NCBI GenBank assembly: GCA_017437205.1
Contig: JAFSBP010000073.1
Location: 1 to 18,623 of the forward strand
Direction of reading: 5' to 3'
Origin: Lachnospiraceae bacterium
GTDB lineage: Bacteria > Bacillota > Clostridia > Lachnospirales > Lachnospiraceae
Length of the DNA: 18,623 nt
The number at the start of each line of letters is the position of its first letter. Positions within the stretch are counted from its first letter, which is position 1. The notes below the pieces were generated by a model that worked only from the letters and a program-made list of their open reading frames with translations, was not told where the DNA came from and did not search any database. The position numbers and the translations under genes were made by a program. This document shows, piece by piece, positions 6,624 to 13,590 of this stretch.

Positions 6624-6920
6624 ATGAATGCAAGTGTAGCAATTCAGGTGTTGCCTCAGGTTTCCGATGATGAGGAACTGATCCGTATTGTTGATGAGGT
6701 GATTGATTATATTAAAAGCACCGGACTCAACTATTATGTTGGACCCTGCGAGACCGCCATTGAAGGCGATTATGATCAGCTGATGGATATTGTGAAAGAA
6801 TGTCAGCACATTGCGATCCGTGCAGGCGCGCCCAGCGTTGCGGCATATGTAAAGGTTAGCTATAAACCTGAAGGAGATGTACTTACCATTGAAAAGAAAG
6901 TTACGAAGCACCACCGGTAA
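6624..6920 (+). CDS. Thiamine-binding protein, MTH1187/YkoF-type (DUF77)
   Basis: A 98-aa cytoplasmic protein with the ferredoxin-like fold of the Thiamine_BP family (PF01910). Typical features are the N-terminal strand 'NASVAIQVLPQV', 'VDEVIDYIKSTGLNYYVGPCETAIEGD' and 'AYVKVSYKPEG'. Family members bind thiamine or its hydroxymethylpyrimidine part and often sit next to thiamine transporter genes, although they are not membrane or secreted proteins. The start ATG has AAGGAG 8 nt upstream. It is the first gene of the TPP-controlled operon and its end overlaps the permease frame. Its exact role, such as a ligand buffer or chaperone for imported precursor, is unknown and inferred only. Confidence 0.88.
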   Translation: MNASVAIQVLPQVSDDEELIRIVDEVIDYIKSTGLNYYVGPCETAIEGDYDQLMDIVKECQHIAIRAGAPSVAAYVKVSYKPEGDVLTIEKKVTKHHR

Positions 6921-7662
6921 ACTGTGGACGTTGGCAGCCATTGCGGTGATATTGATCATTTGGCAGCTGGCTTCAGCCACAGGACTGGTGGAAGGATATC
7001 TGCTCCCGTCTCCGGTGAGCGTTGTGAAGGCATTGATTAAAGAGTTTCCTGTATTGATGGAACATACTGCGGTGACCCTGAAAGAGGCATTTTTGGGGCT
7101 GTTATTCGGCGTGTCATTGGGATTTGTGACGGCCGTTCTCATGGACCGCTTTTCACGTGTTTATCAGGCGTTTTACCCGTTGGTGGTATTGACACAAACG
7201 ATTCCAACTGTGGCGATCGCTCCACTTTTGGTCCTGTGGTTCGGGTACGAGATGACACCGAAGGTAATTCTGGTCGTACTGACCACTTTTTTTCCGATCA
7301 CAGTGGGACTTTTAAACGGTTTTCGCTCTGCAGATCCGGATGCGATCAATCTGCTCCGCTCCATGGGGGCGAGTCGGCGACAGATATTCTGGCATATTAA
7401 ATTTCCGGGAGCACTGGGGGCTTTCTTTTCCGGTCTGCGGATCTCTGCGTCCTACGCTGTGGTTGGCGCGGTGATCTCTGAGTGGCTGGGAGGATTCTCT
7501 GGTCTGGGAGTTTATATGACGCGAGTAAAAAAGGCATATGCCTTTGACAAAATGTTTGCAGTGATTTTTCTGATCTCTATCATCAGCTTGCTGTTGATGT
7601 GGGGCGTGGATCTGCTGCAAAAGAAATGCATGCCTTGGGACGACAGAAAGGAGACAAAATGA
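6877..7662 (+). CDS. thiX: Thiamine-precursor ABC transporter permease, ThiX-type
   Basis: A roughly 260-aa permease of the BPD_transp_1 (TauC/SsuC/ThiX) type with about six membrane segments, starting with 'LAAIAVILIIWQLASA'. The EAA loop is 'NLLRSMGASRRQIFWHIKFPGAL', with the conserved Gly contacting the ATPase. The start is uncertain. The ATG at 6877 directly abuts the only Shine-Dalgarno (AAGGAG, 6871-6876) with no spacer, while an in-frame TTG at 6889 has a 12-nt spacer and would give 'MKRKLRSTTGK', a normal positive N-terminus. Either way the gene overlaps the upstream coding region by 32-44 nt. It shares a 4-nt overlap (ATGA) with the binding-protein gene. Substrate assignment rests on the TPP riboswitch and on the ThiY-like partner. 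Confidence 0.87.
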   Translation: MYLPLKRKLRSTTGKLWTLAAIAVILIIWQLASATGLVEGYLLPSPVSVVKALIKEFPVLMEHTAVTLKEAFLGLLFGVSLGFVTAVLMDRFSRVYQAFYPLVVLTQTIPTVAIAPLLVLWFGYEMTPKVILVVLTTFFPITVGLLNGFRSADPDAINLLRSMGASRRQIFWHIKFPGALGAFFSGLRISASYAVVGAVISEWLGGFSGLGVYMTRVKKAYAFDKMFAVIFLISIISLLLMWGVDLLQKKCMPWDDRKETK

Positions 7663-8663
7663 AAAAAATCTTGGCGCTTTTCTTTGCGCTGGTGCTGATG
7701 ATGTCAGTCACCGGTTGCGGTAACACAAATAAGGAAACAGATGAAAATAGAGAAGAACTTACCAAAATTACGTTTGTGCTGGATTGGACACCGAACACGA
7801 ACCATACCGGGCTGTATGTGGCTCAGGAAAAGGGATACTTTGCGGATGCAGGACTTTCCGTGGAGATCGTTCAGCCGCCTGAAGGCGGAGCGGAGGTGTT
7901 GGTGGCATCGGGAAAGGCACAGTTTGGAGTGTCCTTCCAGGATAGTCTTGCACCTGCGCTGGTAGGCGACAATGCGCTGCCGGTGTCTGCTGTGGCAGCA
8001 TTGATCCAGCATAATACTTCAGGAATCATCTCCCGCAAGGGCGAGGGTATGGAGACCCCGAAGGGGATGGAAGGAAAGAAATACGCAACCTGGGAAGGCC
8101 CGATTGAGTTAGAGACCATCCGCAAGGTCGTGGAGGCCGACGGAGGAGACTATAGTAAAGTAGAACTGATACCCAGTACGGTGACAGATGAGGTTTCAGC
8201 ACTTAAGACGAAATCAGTGGATGCAATCTGGATCTTTTACGGCTGGGCAGGTGTGAAGACTGAACTTGCGGGGATTGATACGGATTATTTTGCCTTTGCA
8301 GACATTGATCCGGTCTTGGATTACTATACGCCCGTGGTGATCAGCAGCAATACGTTTCTGGAGGAGAATCCGGAGACCGCGAAGGCTTTTTTGGCAGCAC
8401 TGGCGAAGGGATATGAGGATGCGATTGCAGACCCCGAGAAAGCGGCAGACATTCTCTGCAAGGCTGCTCCTGAACTGGATAAGGAACTGGTATTGGCAAG
8501 CCAAAAGTACCTATCTGCACAGTATAAAGCCGAAGTGGAGCGCTGGGGATATATCGATCCGGCTCGTTGGAATGCGTTTTATAACTGGCTCAATGAGAAG
8601 GGATTATCAGATCCCAAATTGCCGGAGAATGTAGGATTTACCAACGATTATTTGCCTGAATAA
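7659..8663 (+). CDS. thiY: Thiamine-pyrimidine precursor-binding lipoprotein, ThiY-type (NMT1/THI5-like)
   Basis: A 334-aa solute-binding lipoprotein: 'MKKILALFFALVLMMSVTGC' is a signal peptide with lipobox Cys20. The mature protein starts with 'TFVLDWTPNTNHTGLYVAQE', the hallmark of the NMT1/THI5-like family that binds aminopyrimidines such as formylaminopyrimidine or hydroxymethylpyrimidine. 'GKAQFGVSFQDSLAPAL' and 'YATWEGPIELETIRKV' are other conserved family stretches. I chose the ATG at 7659 because AGGAG lies 5 nt upstream and the signal peptide then begins properly; the open frame runs further up to 7599 inside thiX. The ATG overlaps the thiX stop. Imported pyrimidine would feed thiamine synthesis by salvage. 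Confidence 0.92.
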   Translation: MKKILALFFALVLMMSVTGCGNTNKETDENREELTKITFVLDWTPNTNHTGLYVAQEKGYFADAGLSVEIVQPPEGGAEVLVASGKAQFGVSFQDSLAPALVGDNALPVSAVAALIQHNTSGIISRKGEGMETPKGMEGKKYATWEGPIELETIRKVVEADGGDYSKVELIPSTVTDEVSALKTKSVDAIWIFYGWAGVKTELAGIDTDYFAFADIDPVLDYYTPVVISSNTFLEENPETAKAFLAALAKGYEDAIADPEKAADILCKAAPELDKELVLASQKYLSAQYKAEVERWGYIDPARWNAFYNWLNEKGLSDPKLPENVGFTNDYLPE

Positions 8664-8672
8664 GGAGTGAAT

Positions 8673-9413
8673 ATGGCAGAGTTAAAGGTTCGAGGGGTGT
8701 CGAAGTCCTTTGAGGGAAAGAAAATCATCGAAAACATATCAATTGAGCTACATCAAGGCGAGATTGTATCTTTGCTCGGCATCAGCGGCGGCGGAAAGAC
8801 AACACTGTTCAATGTGATTGCCGGGTTGAGTAGTCCCGATCAGGGGGCGGTCTATCTGGACGGAGAGGAAATTACCGGGAAGCCCGGAAAAATCAGCTAT
8901 ATGCTTCAGAAGGATCTGTTGCTGCCTTACCGCACAATCGAGGACAATGTGGCCCTTCCCTTGCTGATCAAGGGAGAAAAAAAACGTGAGGCCAGAAAAA
9001 AAGTAGGGGCTTATTTTGAGGAATTTGGTCTTGACGGGACAGAGAAAAAGTATCCTCATCAGCTTTCGGGGGGAATGCGCCAGAGGGCAGCATTGCTTCG
9101 CACCTATCTTTTTTCCGACGGTGTGGCACTGTTAGACGAGCCGTTTAGTGCATTGGATACGCTGACGAAAAATTCAATGCACGCATGGTATCTGAACATC
9201 ATGGAGCAGATACGGCTGTCGACGTTATTTATCACGCATGATATTGACGAGGCTATTTTGCTCTCGGACCGAATTTATCTGATGGGAGGAAAGCCGGGGA
9301 AGATCACCGATGAGATCATCATTAGGGAAAGAAAGCCCAGAGAAAAAGACTTTAACCTGACCGGAGAGTTTTTGGACTATAAACGGGAAATACTCGAAAA
9401 ATTGAAGATGTGA
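8673..9413 (+). CDS. thiZ: Thiamine-precursor ABC transporter ATP-binding protein, ThiZ-type
   Basis: A 246-aa ATPase of the SsuB/TauB/ThiZ group. Motifs in order: Walker A 'GISGGGKTT', Q-loop 'YMLQKDLLLPY', signature 'LSGGMRQR', Walker B 'VALLDEP', H-loop 'ITHDIDEA'. 'LLPYRTIEDNVALPL' is typical of the nitrate/sulfonate/pyrimidine importer ATPases. The start is the ATG at 8673, 5 nt after AAGGAG, which overlaps the thiY stop; the GTG at 8667 lies inside that ribosome site and is rejected. It is the last gene of the operon, with a terminator directly after the stop. Confidence 0.92.
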   Translation: MAELKVRGVSKSFEGKKIIENISIELHQGEIVSLLGISGGGKTTLFNVIAGLSSPDQGAVYLDGEEITGKPGKISYMLQKDLLLPYRTIEDNVALPLLIKGEKKREARKKVGAYFEEFGLDGTEKKYPHQLSGGMRQRAALLRTYLFSDGVALLDEPFSALDTLTKNSMHAWYLNIMEQIRLSTLFITHDIDEAILLSDRIYLMGGKPGKITDEIIIRERKPREKDFNLTGEFLDYKREILEKLKM

Positions 9414-9418
9414 ATGTA

Positions 9419-9458
9419 CGAAAAGCCTGCGGTGTTGAACCGACAGGCTTTTCGGTTT
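9419..9458 (+). terminator. Terminator after thiZ, probably bidirectional
   Basis: A perfect 11-bp stem CGAAAAGCCTG/CAGGCTTTTCG (9419-9429 with 9444-9454) is extended inside by CGGT/ACCG around one bulged base. The 3' arm supplies TTTT. On the other strand the hairpin lies 13 bp beyond the end of the minus gene at 9467 and could end that transcript too. Confidence 0.8.
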
Positions 9459-9466
9459 ATAATGAA

Positions 9467-10732
9467 TCAGCTTAACTCTGCGATTCCCGTCACAGCCACG
9501 TAAATTGCGGAGATCCGGTACCATGTCGCAAAATCAACAATGCCGGTCTGCGGCAATCCGAAGATGGACTGAAAGGTGCGGACGGAATTTTGTGTGTTTT
9601 CCCCGAAGATTCCGTCGGGAACCAGTGACGGAATTGCAGTGTAGACGGAGGCGATGGCATTGAGCTGTTCCTGAATGCCCCGAACATCGGCACCGGAGGA
9701 GCCGATATCAAGAGGTGAGCCGGGCCAGGAAAGCGGAACACCGGCAATCTGCTCAGCGGTATTGATGTACATGTCGTCGCCGTAGTAATAGCGAAGAATT
9801 TCGATGGGAGAGTAACCCTGATCGCCGAGAGCCTTACTCCCCCACTGTGTCAACCACCCCGGGCACTGGCTGTTTCGTCCGTCGCAGTACTGAGTGAGAA
9901 TGGGCTGTTTTACATCCGGTCTGGAGAGATAATTATTGAAGATTTCATCGACGATCACGGAAATATTCTCATAAATGTTTCGCTCAAAGATCCACTTGTG
10001 GTCGTAAGCGGTGGAGGAGGTAATGGTGAAATTATAGCCCTGATTGCGATACCATTCAGTATAGACACGGTTCAAGGTAAACGAGAGAATCGCCAGCACA
10101 TTAGCGGTGATCGTAGACCTGGGCCAAGTGGCGTAAATTTCGCTGGAGGCCACATTTTTGATGTAGTCCCGGAACGGAACATAGTAATTTTGGACAGAGT
10201 TGTCGGTAGGAACACCGTCGTGGACAACGATAAATTCCGGGACGACAACGCGGTTTAACACAATGCTTCCGGTGTCACGGATCGGCTTGATCTCAGCCTC
10301 GGCAATCTTCGGCGGATATTGATAATAGAGGGTGTGCGGGCCGATCACCACCGTTTCAGAGTCGCCGATGGCATCTCTCAGAGGGCGAAGACGTGCAACT
10401 TGGATTGCATTTGCGGTGGGCAGAATCTCGGTACCGGAAATCGTCAACGGTTCAAAACCGGGGGCAGTGATTGACAGTGTATACTCGGAATAGGGCTGCG
10501 GGGAGCCAGGGGTCTCGCTGTATTCCAGTGGAGGTGTCTCAAGGGCAATGGTTTCCGTTTGGCCGGAACTGTCGGTTTCCAGCGTTTCAATGACACTGTC
10601 CGGCTGTCCGGTGTAGGAGATTGCCACACGGGCATCCTGAATGGGAAACTGGTTTTCCTCGGAGAGTGTTTGAACCTGAAGGTAGCCGATATCGACCAAA
10701 TTGCTTTGGGCGGGAATGGATGAATTGGGCAT
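9467..10732 (-). CDS. SpoIID-like protein with C-terminal peptidoglycan-binding domain
   Basis: About 421 aa from the ATG at 10732. Three parts can be seen. Residues about 15-125 are a beta-sandwich like the carboxypeptidase regulatory domain ('LQVQTLSEENQFPIQDARV' to 'YTLSITAPGFEPLTISG'). The middle resembles SpoIID/LytB proteins: 'YVPFRDYIKNVASSEIYATW', 'ILSFTLNRVYTEWYR', 'STAYDHKWI', 'YCDGRNSQCPGWLTQWGS', 'EILRYYYGDD'. The last roughly 75 residues are a PG_binding_1 domain ('DIGSSGADVRGIQEQLNAI', 'VPDGIFGENTQNSVRTFQ'). Such proteins are widespread in spore-forming Clostridia and probably act in the cell wall or spore cortex, but no enzyme activity can be shown here. No signal peptide is visible and the ribosome site is weak. 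The frame continues to a TTG at 10900, which would overlap the permease promoter and is unlikely. Confidence 0.8.
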   Translation of the reverse strand: MPNSSIPAQSNLVDIGYLQVQTLSEENQFPIQDARVAISYTGQPDSVIETLETDSSGQTETIALETPPLEYSETPGSPQPYSEYTLSITAPGFEPLTISGTEILPTANAIQVARLRPLRDAIGDSETVVIGPHTLYYQYPPKIAEAEIKPIRDTGSIVLNRVVVPEFIVVHDGVPTDNSVQNYYVPFRDYIKNVASSEIYATWPRSTITANVLAILSFTLNRVYTEWYRNQGYNFTITSSTAYDHKWIFERNIYENISVIVDEIFNNYLSRPDVKQPILTQYCDGRNSQCPGWLTQWGSKALGDQGYSPIEILRYYYGDDMYINTAEQIAGVPLSWPGSPLDIGSSGADVRGIQEQLNAIASVYTAIPSLVPDGIFGENTQNSVRTFQSIFGLPQTGIVDFATWYRISAIYVAVTGIAELS

Positions 10733-10850
10733 GAAATTTACCTGAAGAAGTTTGTCGGTTACAGTATATTCGGGAGAGGGAAGTTTGAGTACAGAGTCGG
10801 AAAATATGAAAGGAAAAATTAATAAAACTTTAATGTTTTGCCGAAAAATG

Positions 10851-10879
10851 TTGCATATAAAAGGAAGATGTGATAATAT
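10851..10879 (+). promoter_or_regulatory. Promoter of the NCS2 permease gene
   Basis: -35 TTGCAT (10851-10856), 17-bp spacer, -10 TAATAT (10874-10879) preceded by TGA, an extended -10. Only about 40 nt of leader follow before the ATG, with a minor 4-bp hairpin (10893-10905), so there is no room for a purine riboswitch. Confidence 0.65.
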
Positions 10880-10923
10880 AATGGCAAAATCTGTGCGCAA
10901 AGCACGAAATAAGGAGGGTTTCT

Positions 10924-12393
10924 ATGAACAAATTTGCAAAACTTGTCGGCTTTGACCCGGAGAAGAAGCAGACAAGCGTCAGAACAGAGATCATTGCAGG
11001 TATCGTTACATTCCTTGCGATGGCGTACATTTTGACCGTAAATCCGATGCAGATCGTCGGAGCGGGAAGTCCGTACTGGTCAGCTGTATTTATTGCAACC
11101 GCGCTGGGTGCTATCGTTGGTACGCTGTTGATGGCGTTCCTCGCTAAGATGCCTCTTGCTCAGGCTTCCGGTATGGGACTTAACTCCATGCTCGGCGGTA
11201 TCATCGGCGGATGGGGATACGGCGTGGCATTTTCTAATGGACAGGCATTTGCGCTCGTTCTCATTTCCGGTCTGGTATTCCTTGCTCTTTCTGTAATCAA
11301 AATTAAGGGTAAGACTTTCCGTGAACTTGTATTTGACGGTATGCCTGTTGCGGTAAGAGGCGCTATCTCTGTAGGTATCGGTCTGTTTATCGCGTACATC
11401 GGTTTCCAGAACGCAGGAATTATCGTTGCAGATCAGTACGTTCAGGTTGCCCTTGTTAACTTTACCAGTTGGGAAACAGCGAAGTCTGCAGTAGTTGCGC
11501 TTATCGGTCTGTTCCTTATCGCTATCCTTGATAAGCTGAATGTTAAGGGTTCCGTTATCTTGGGTATTTTGGGTGCTACCATCGTTGGTGTTCCCCTTGG
11601 CGTTACCGATCTTTCCGTTCTTGCAGGAAACGGCGACATTTCCTGGAAGTTCTGGGAGAACTTTGGAAACTACTTTGCAGGAGAGAACAGCGTGTTCTTC
11701 TCATTTACAGAGGTATTTAAGTCCGGACTTGCTCCTGAAGGCGTATCCGTATTTACCGTGATTATGATCATCATCACCATGTGCATGATCGATATGTTTG
11801 ATACCATGGGAACCATCGTAGGATGCTGTGGTGGAAACCGTATTCTCTCTGATGAGAATGATAAGCCTCACAACTACGGAAAGATCATGGTCAGTGATGC
11901 AGTTGCTACCTGTGCAGGTGCTATGCTGGGTACTTCCACCGTTACCACTTTCGTTGAGTCCGGTGCCGGTGTATCCGCAGGCGGAAGAACCGGTCTTACC
12001 GCATTTACGACTGCTGTTATGTTCTTCCTCGCTATGTTTGCACTGCCTTTGTTCGCAGCGATTCCTTCTGCAGCAACCGCATCCGCACTTATCTACGTTG
12101 GTGTTCTCATGATGAAGAGCAATGTAAAGAGCATTAACTTTGACAATGCGATCAATGCAACCGCGGCTTTCCTTACCATCGTAATTATGGTTCTTTCCTA
12201 CTCTATTACGAAGGGTATTGGCGTAGGTCTTCTTTCCTACACCATTATGGAGATCATCGCGTATGTAGTTGAGAGCATCAAGTATGCTGTGAAGAAGGAA
12301 GGCGAGAAGCCTGTATGGAAGGTTTCGGTAGTTGCTATCATTGTAGCACTGCTGTTCTGCCTGTACTTCTTTGTTCCGGCTAACCTGTTCTAA
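10924..12393 (+). CDS. NCS2 family purine permease (adenine/guanine/hypoxanthine type)
   Basis: A 489-aa membrane transporter of the AzgA/PbuG branch of the NCS2 family, importing purine bases by proton symport. Recognisable features are 'TEIIAGIVTFLAMAYILTVNP' at the first helix, 'ASGMGLNSMLGG' (the AzgA-type loop, often N-A-F/M in relatives), 'MPVAVRGAISVGIGLFIAYIGFQNAGII', 'IDMFDTMGTIVG' and 'ESGAGVSAGGRTGLTA', the conserved substrate-site helices. The ATG at 10924 has a strong AAGGAGG 6 nt upstream. By eye its codon choice is rather uniform (many ATC, GTA, CTT, TCC codons), which could mean high expression. It is a single gene with its own promoter and a terminator. Which purine it prefers is not decided by the sequence alone. 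Confidence 0.93.
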   Translation: MNKFAKLVGFDPEKKQTSVRTEIIAGIVTFLAMAYILTVNPMQIVGAGSPYWSAVFIATALGAIVGTLLMAFLAKMPLAQASGMGLNSMLGGIIGGWGYGVAFSNGQAFALVLISGLVFLALSVIKIKGKTFRELVFDGMPVAVRGAISVGIGLFIAYIGFQNAGIIVADQYVQVALVNFTSWETAKSAVVALIGLFLIAILDKLNVKGSVILGILGATIVGVPLGVTDLSVLAGNGDISWKFWENFGNYFAGENSVFFSFTEVFKSGLAPEGVSVFTVIMIIITMCMIDMFDTMGTIVGCCGGNRILSDENDKPHNYGKIMVSDAVATCAGAMLGTSTVTTFVESGAGVSAGGRTGLTAFTTAVMFFLAMFALPLFAAIPSAATASALIYVGVLMMKSNVKSINFDNAINATAAFLTIVIMVLSYSITKGIGVGLLSYTIMEIIAYVVESIKYAVKKEGEKPVWKVSVVAIIVALLFCLYFFVPANLF

Positions 12394-12427
12394 TTATGGC
12401 TGATTAAAACTGAATATTTGCGATTAT

Positions 12428-12467
12428 TGCCCTCAGAAGCGTATTGCTTTTGGGGGCATTATTGTTG
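12428..12467 (+). terminator. Terminator after the purine permease gene
   Basis: A 13-bp stem with G-U pairs (12428-12440 with 12446-12458, loop GTATT) is followed by TTATTGTTGT. The T-tract is interrupted, so efficiency may be moderate. Confidence 0.75.
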
Positions 12468-12529
12468 TGTGAGGATTATCTTGTTTATATAAATTTAATT
12501 AAAATGGGGGGACATTCAATAATATTTAG

Positions 12530-12557
12530 TTGCATTTTTAAAAAAATATGGTATGCT
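12530..12557 (+). promoter_or_regulatory. Possible promoter of the CPBP protease gene
   Basis: TTGCAT (12530-12535) and TATGCT (12552-12557) with 16-bp spacing in an AT-rich stretch, 36 bp before the ATG. Confidence 0.5.
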
Positions 12558-12593
12558 TTGAAAAGAATCTTTAAAAAAAGAAAGGCAATATAA

Positions 12594-13466
12594 ATGGAAA
12601 AATATCAGGAAAGTATGGGAAAGCGAATTTGGAGATTGGCATACCCTTCATTGACATATACGGCAATTACGACATTGGTCGGAACGATAGTGACAATGAT
12701 TGTTGTAATGGGTATGGTCGGTCAGTTAGATCCGACTGCCGGTTTGGAGCAGCTGGAAAATCTGATCCTCGGAGCGGAGGAAGAGTATTATAAGCATATG
12801 GTTGAGATTCAAGGCTTGTCTGCACTGCTGACACTGCCGATTCTTATGATTTATCTGCGAAAGGATCGTGAGAGAAAAGCAGAGATAGGGTTCGTATCCC
12901 CGGCGCCGGAGCGGGTTCCGGTATGGATGGTGTTTGTCACATTGTTTGGCGCGATTGCATCTTACGCCGGAAACGGAATGATTTCACTCAGCGGTCTATA
13001 TCAGGTGTCAGATGAATATGATAAGATTGCGGAGATAATGTATCAGGGAAATGTAGTCTTGGAACTGGTTGCGTTGGCAATTTTGACACCGATCGTGGAG
13101 GAGCTGATCTTCCGTGGATTGATGTATACTCAGCTCACCGAGTTCATGAAGAAGAAACATGCAATCATCGTTGCGTCACTTATATTTGGCCTGTATCATG
13201 GCAATTTTCTTCAAGCAGTTTATGCATTTGCACTTGGCTTATTGATGATTTATGTATATGAGCGTTTTCACACTTTGTTGGCACCGATTTTGTTCCACAT
13301 CGGAGCTAATGCGCTTGGTATTTTGATATCAGAGACGTCCATATTCGATTTCCTTTTCCAGACAGAGGTCATGATGTACACGACAGTGATCGTATCCAGT
13401 TTGATGATTATTGGAGTTGTGTGGTTGATTGAGCAAAGAGAGCAGAAAAAGTGGCAGAATAATTAG
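12594..13466 (+). CDS. CPBP family intramembrane metalloprotease
   Basis: A 290-aa membrane protein with the three signature motifs of the CPBP/Abi family (PF02517): 'EELIFRG' (169-175, Glu-Glu and Arg), 'FGLYHGNFLQ' with His202, and 'FHIGAN' with His235. These residues lie in membrane helices and form the predicted metal-dependent active site. N-terminal residues 15-45 form a membrane segment, followed by an extracytoplasmic stretch rich in Glu. Relatives process CAAX-like tails, act in bacteriocin self-immunity, or degrade membrane proteins. No bacteriocin precursor or prenylation gene is nearby, so the substrate is unknown. The ATG at 12594 is preceded by AAAGG. Confidence 0.88.
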   Translation: MEKYQESMGKRIWRLAYPSLTYTAITTLVGTIVTMIVVMGMVGQLDPTAGLEQLENLILGAEEEYYKHMVEIQGLSALLTLPILMIYLRKDRERKAEIGFVSPAPERVPVWMVFVTLFGAIASYAGNGMISLSGLYQVSDEYDKIAEIMYQGNVVLELVALAILTPIVEELIFRGLMYTQLTEFMKKKHAIIVASLIFGLYHGNFLQAVYAFALGLLMIYVYERFHTLLAPILFHIGANALGILISETSIFDFLFQTEVMMYTTVIVSSLMIIGVVWLIEQREQKKWQNN

Positions 13467-13501
13467 GTGACGATAAAGTGACAAAAAAATAACAAAAGGT
13501 A

Positions 13502-13542
13502 TTGACATGGATTTAACGAGGTGCTACAATGTACCTCGTTAA
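13502..13542 (+). promoter_or_regulatory. ldh promoter with palindromic operator around the -10
   Basis: Consensus -35 TTGACA (13502-13507), 17-bp spacer and -10 TACAAT (13525-13530). A perfect inverted repeat TTAACGAGGT/ACCTCGTTAA (13513-13522 with 13533-13542) is centred inside the -10. Since transcription should start near 13537, most of the repeat is not transcribed, so it acts as DNA: a probable repressor operator. Downstream, TTGTTTAACAA (13547-13557) resembles a Rex half-site, but a full Rex palindrome is not present. Confidence 0.8.
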
Positions 13543-13590
13543 TTATTTGTTTAACAAAAAAGACAGCATGTGTAGCAAGGAGAGTAAACT

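Noticed and set aside
6415..6627. A 70-aa plus-strand frame starting inside the TPP element
   Set aside because: It reads through the riboswitch core and terminator and has no ribosome site; it is chance coding.
6360..7142. A 260-aa minus-strand reading frame
   Set aside because: It is antisense to the TPP riboswitch, the thiamine-binding protein gene and thiX, all of which have strong family support.
10733..10900. N-terminal extension of the SpoIID-like gene to a TTG at 10900
   Set aside because: It has no ribosome site, overlaps the promoter of the purine permease gene, and the added residues do not look like a signal peptide joined to the domain.
10880..10923. Possible purine riboswitch before the NCS2 permease
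   Set aside because: The leader is only about 40 nt and lacks the conserved purine-aptamer sequences.
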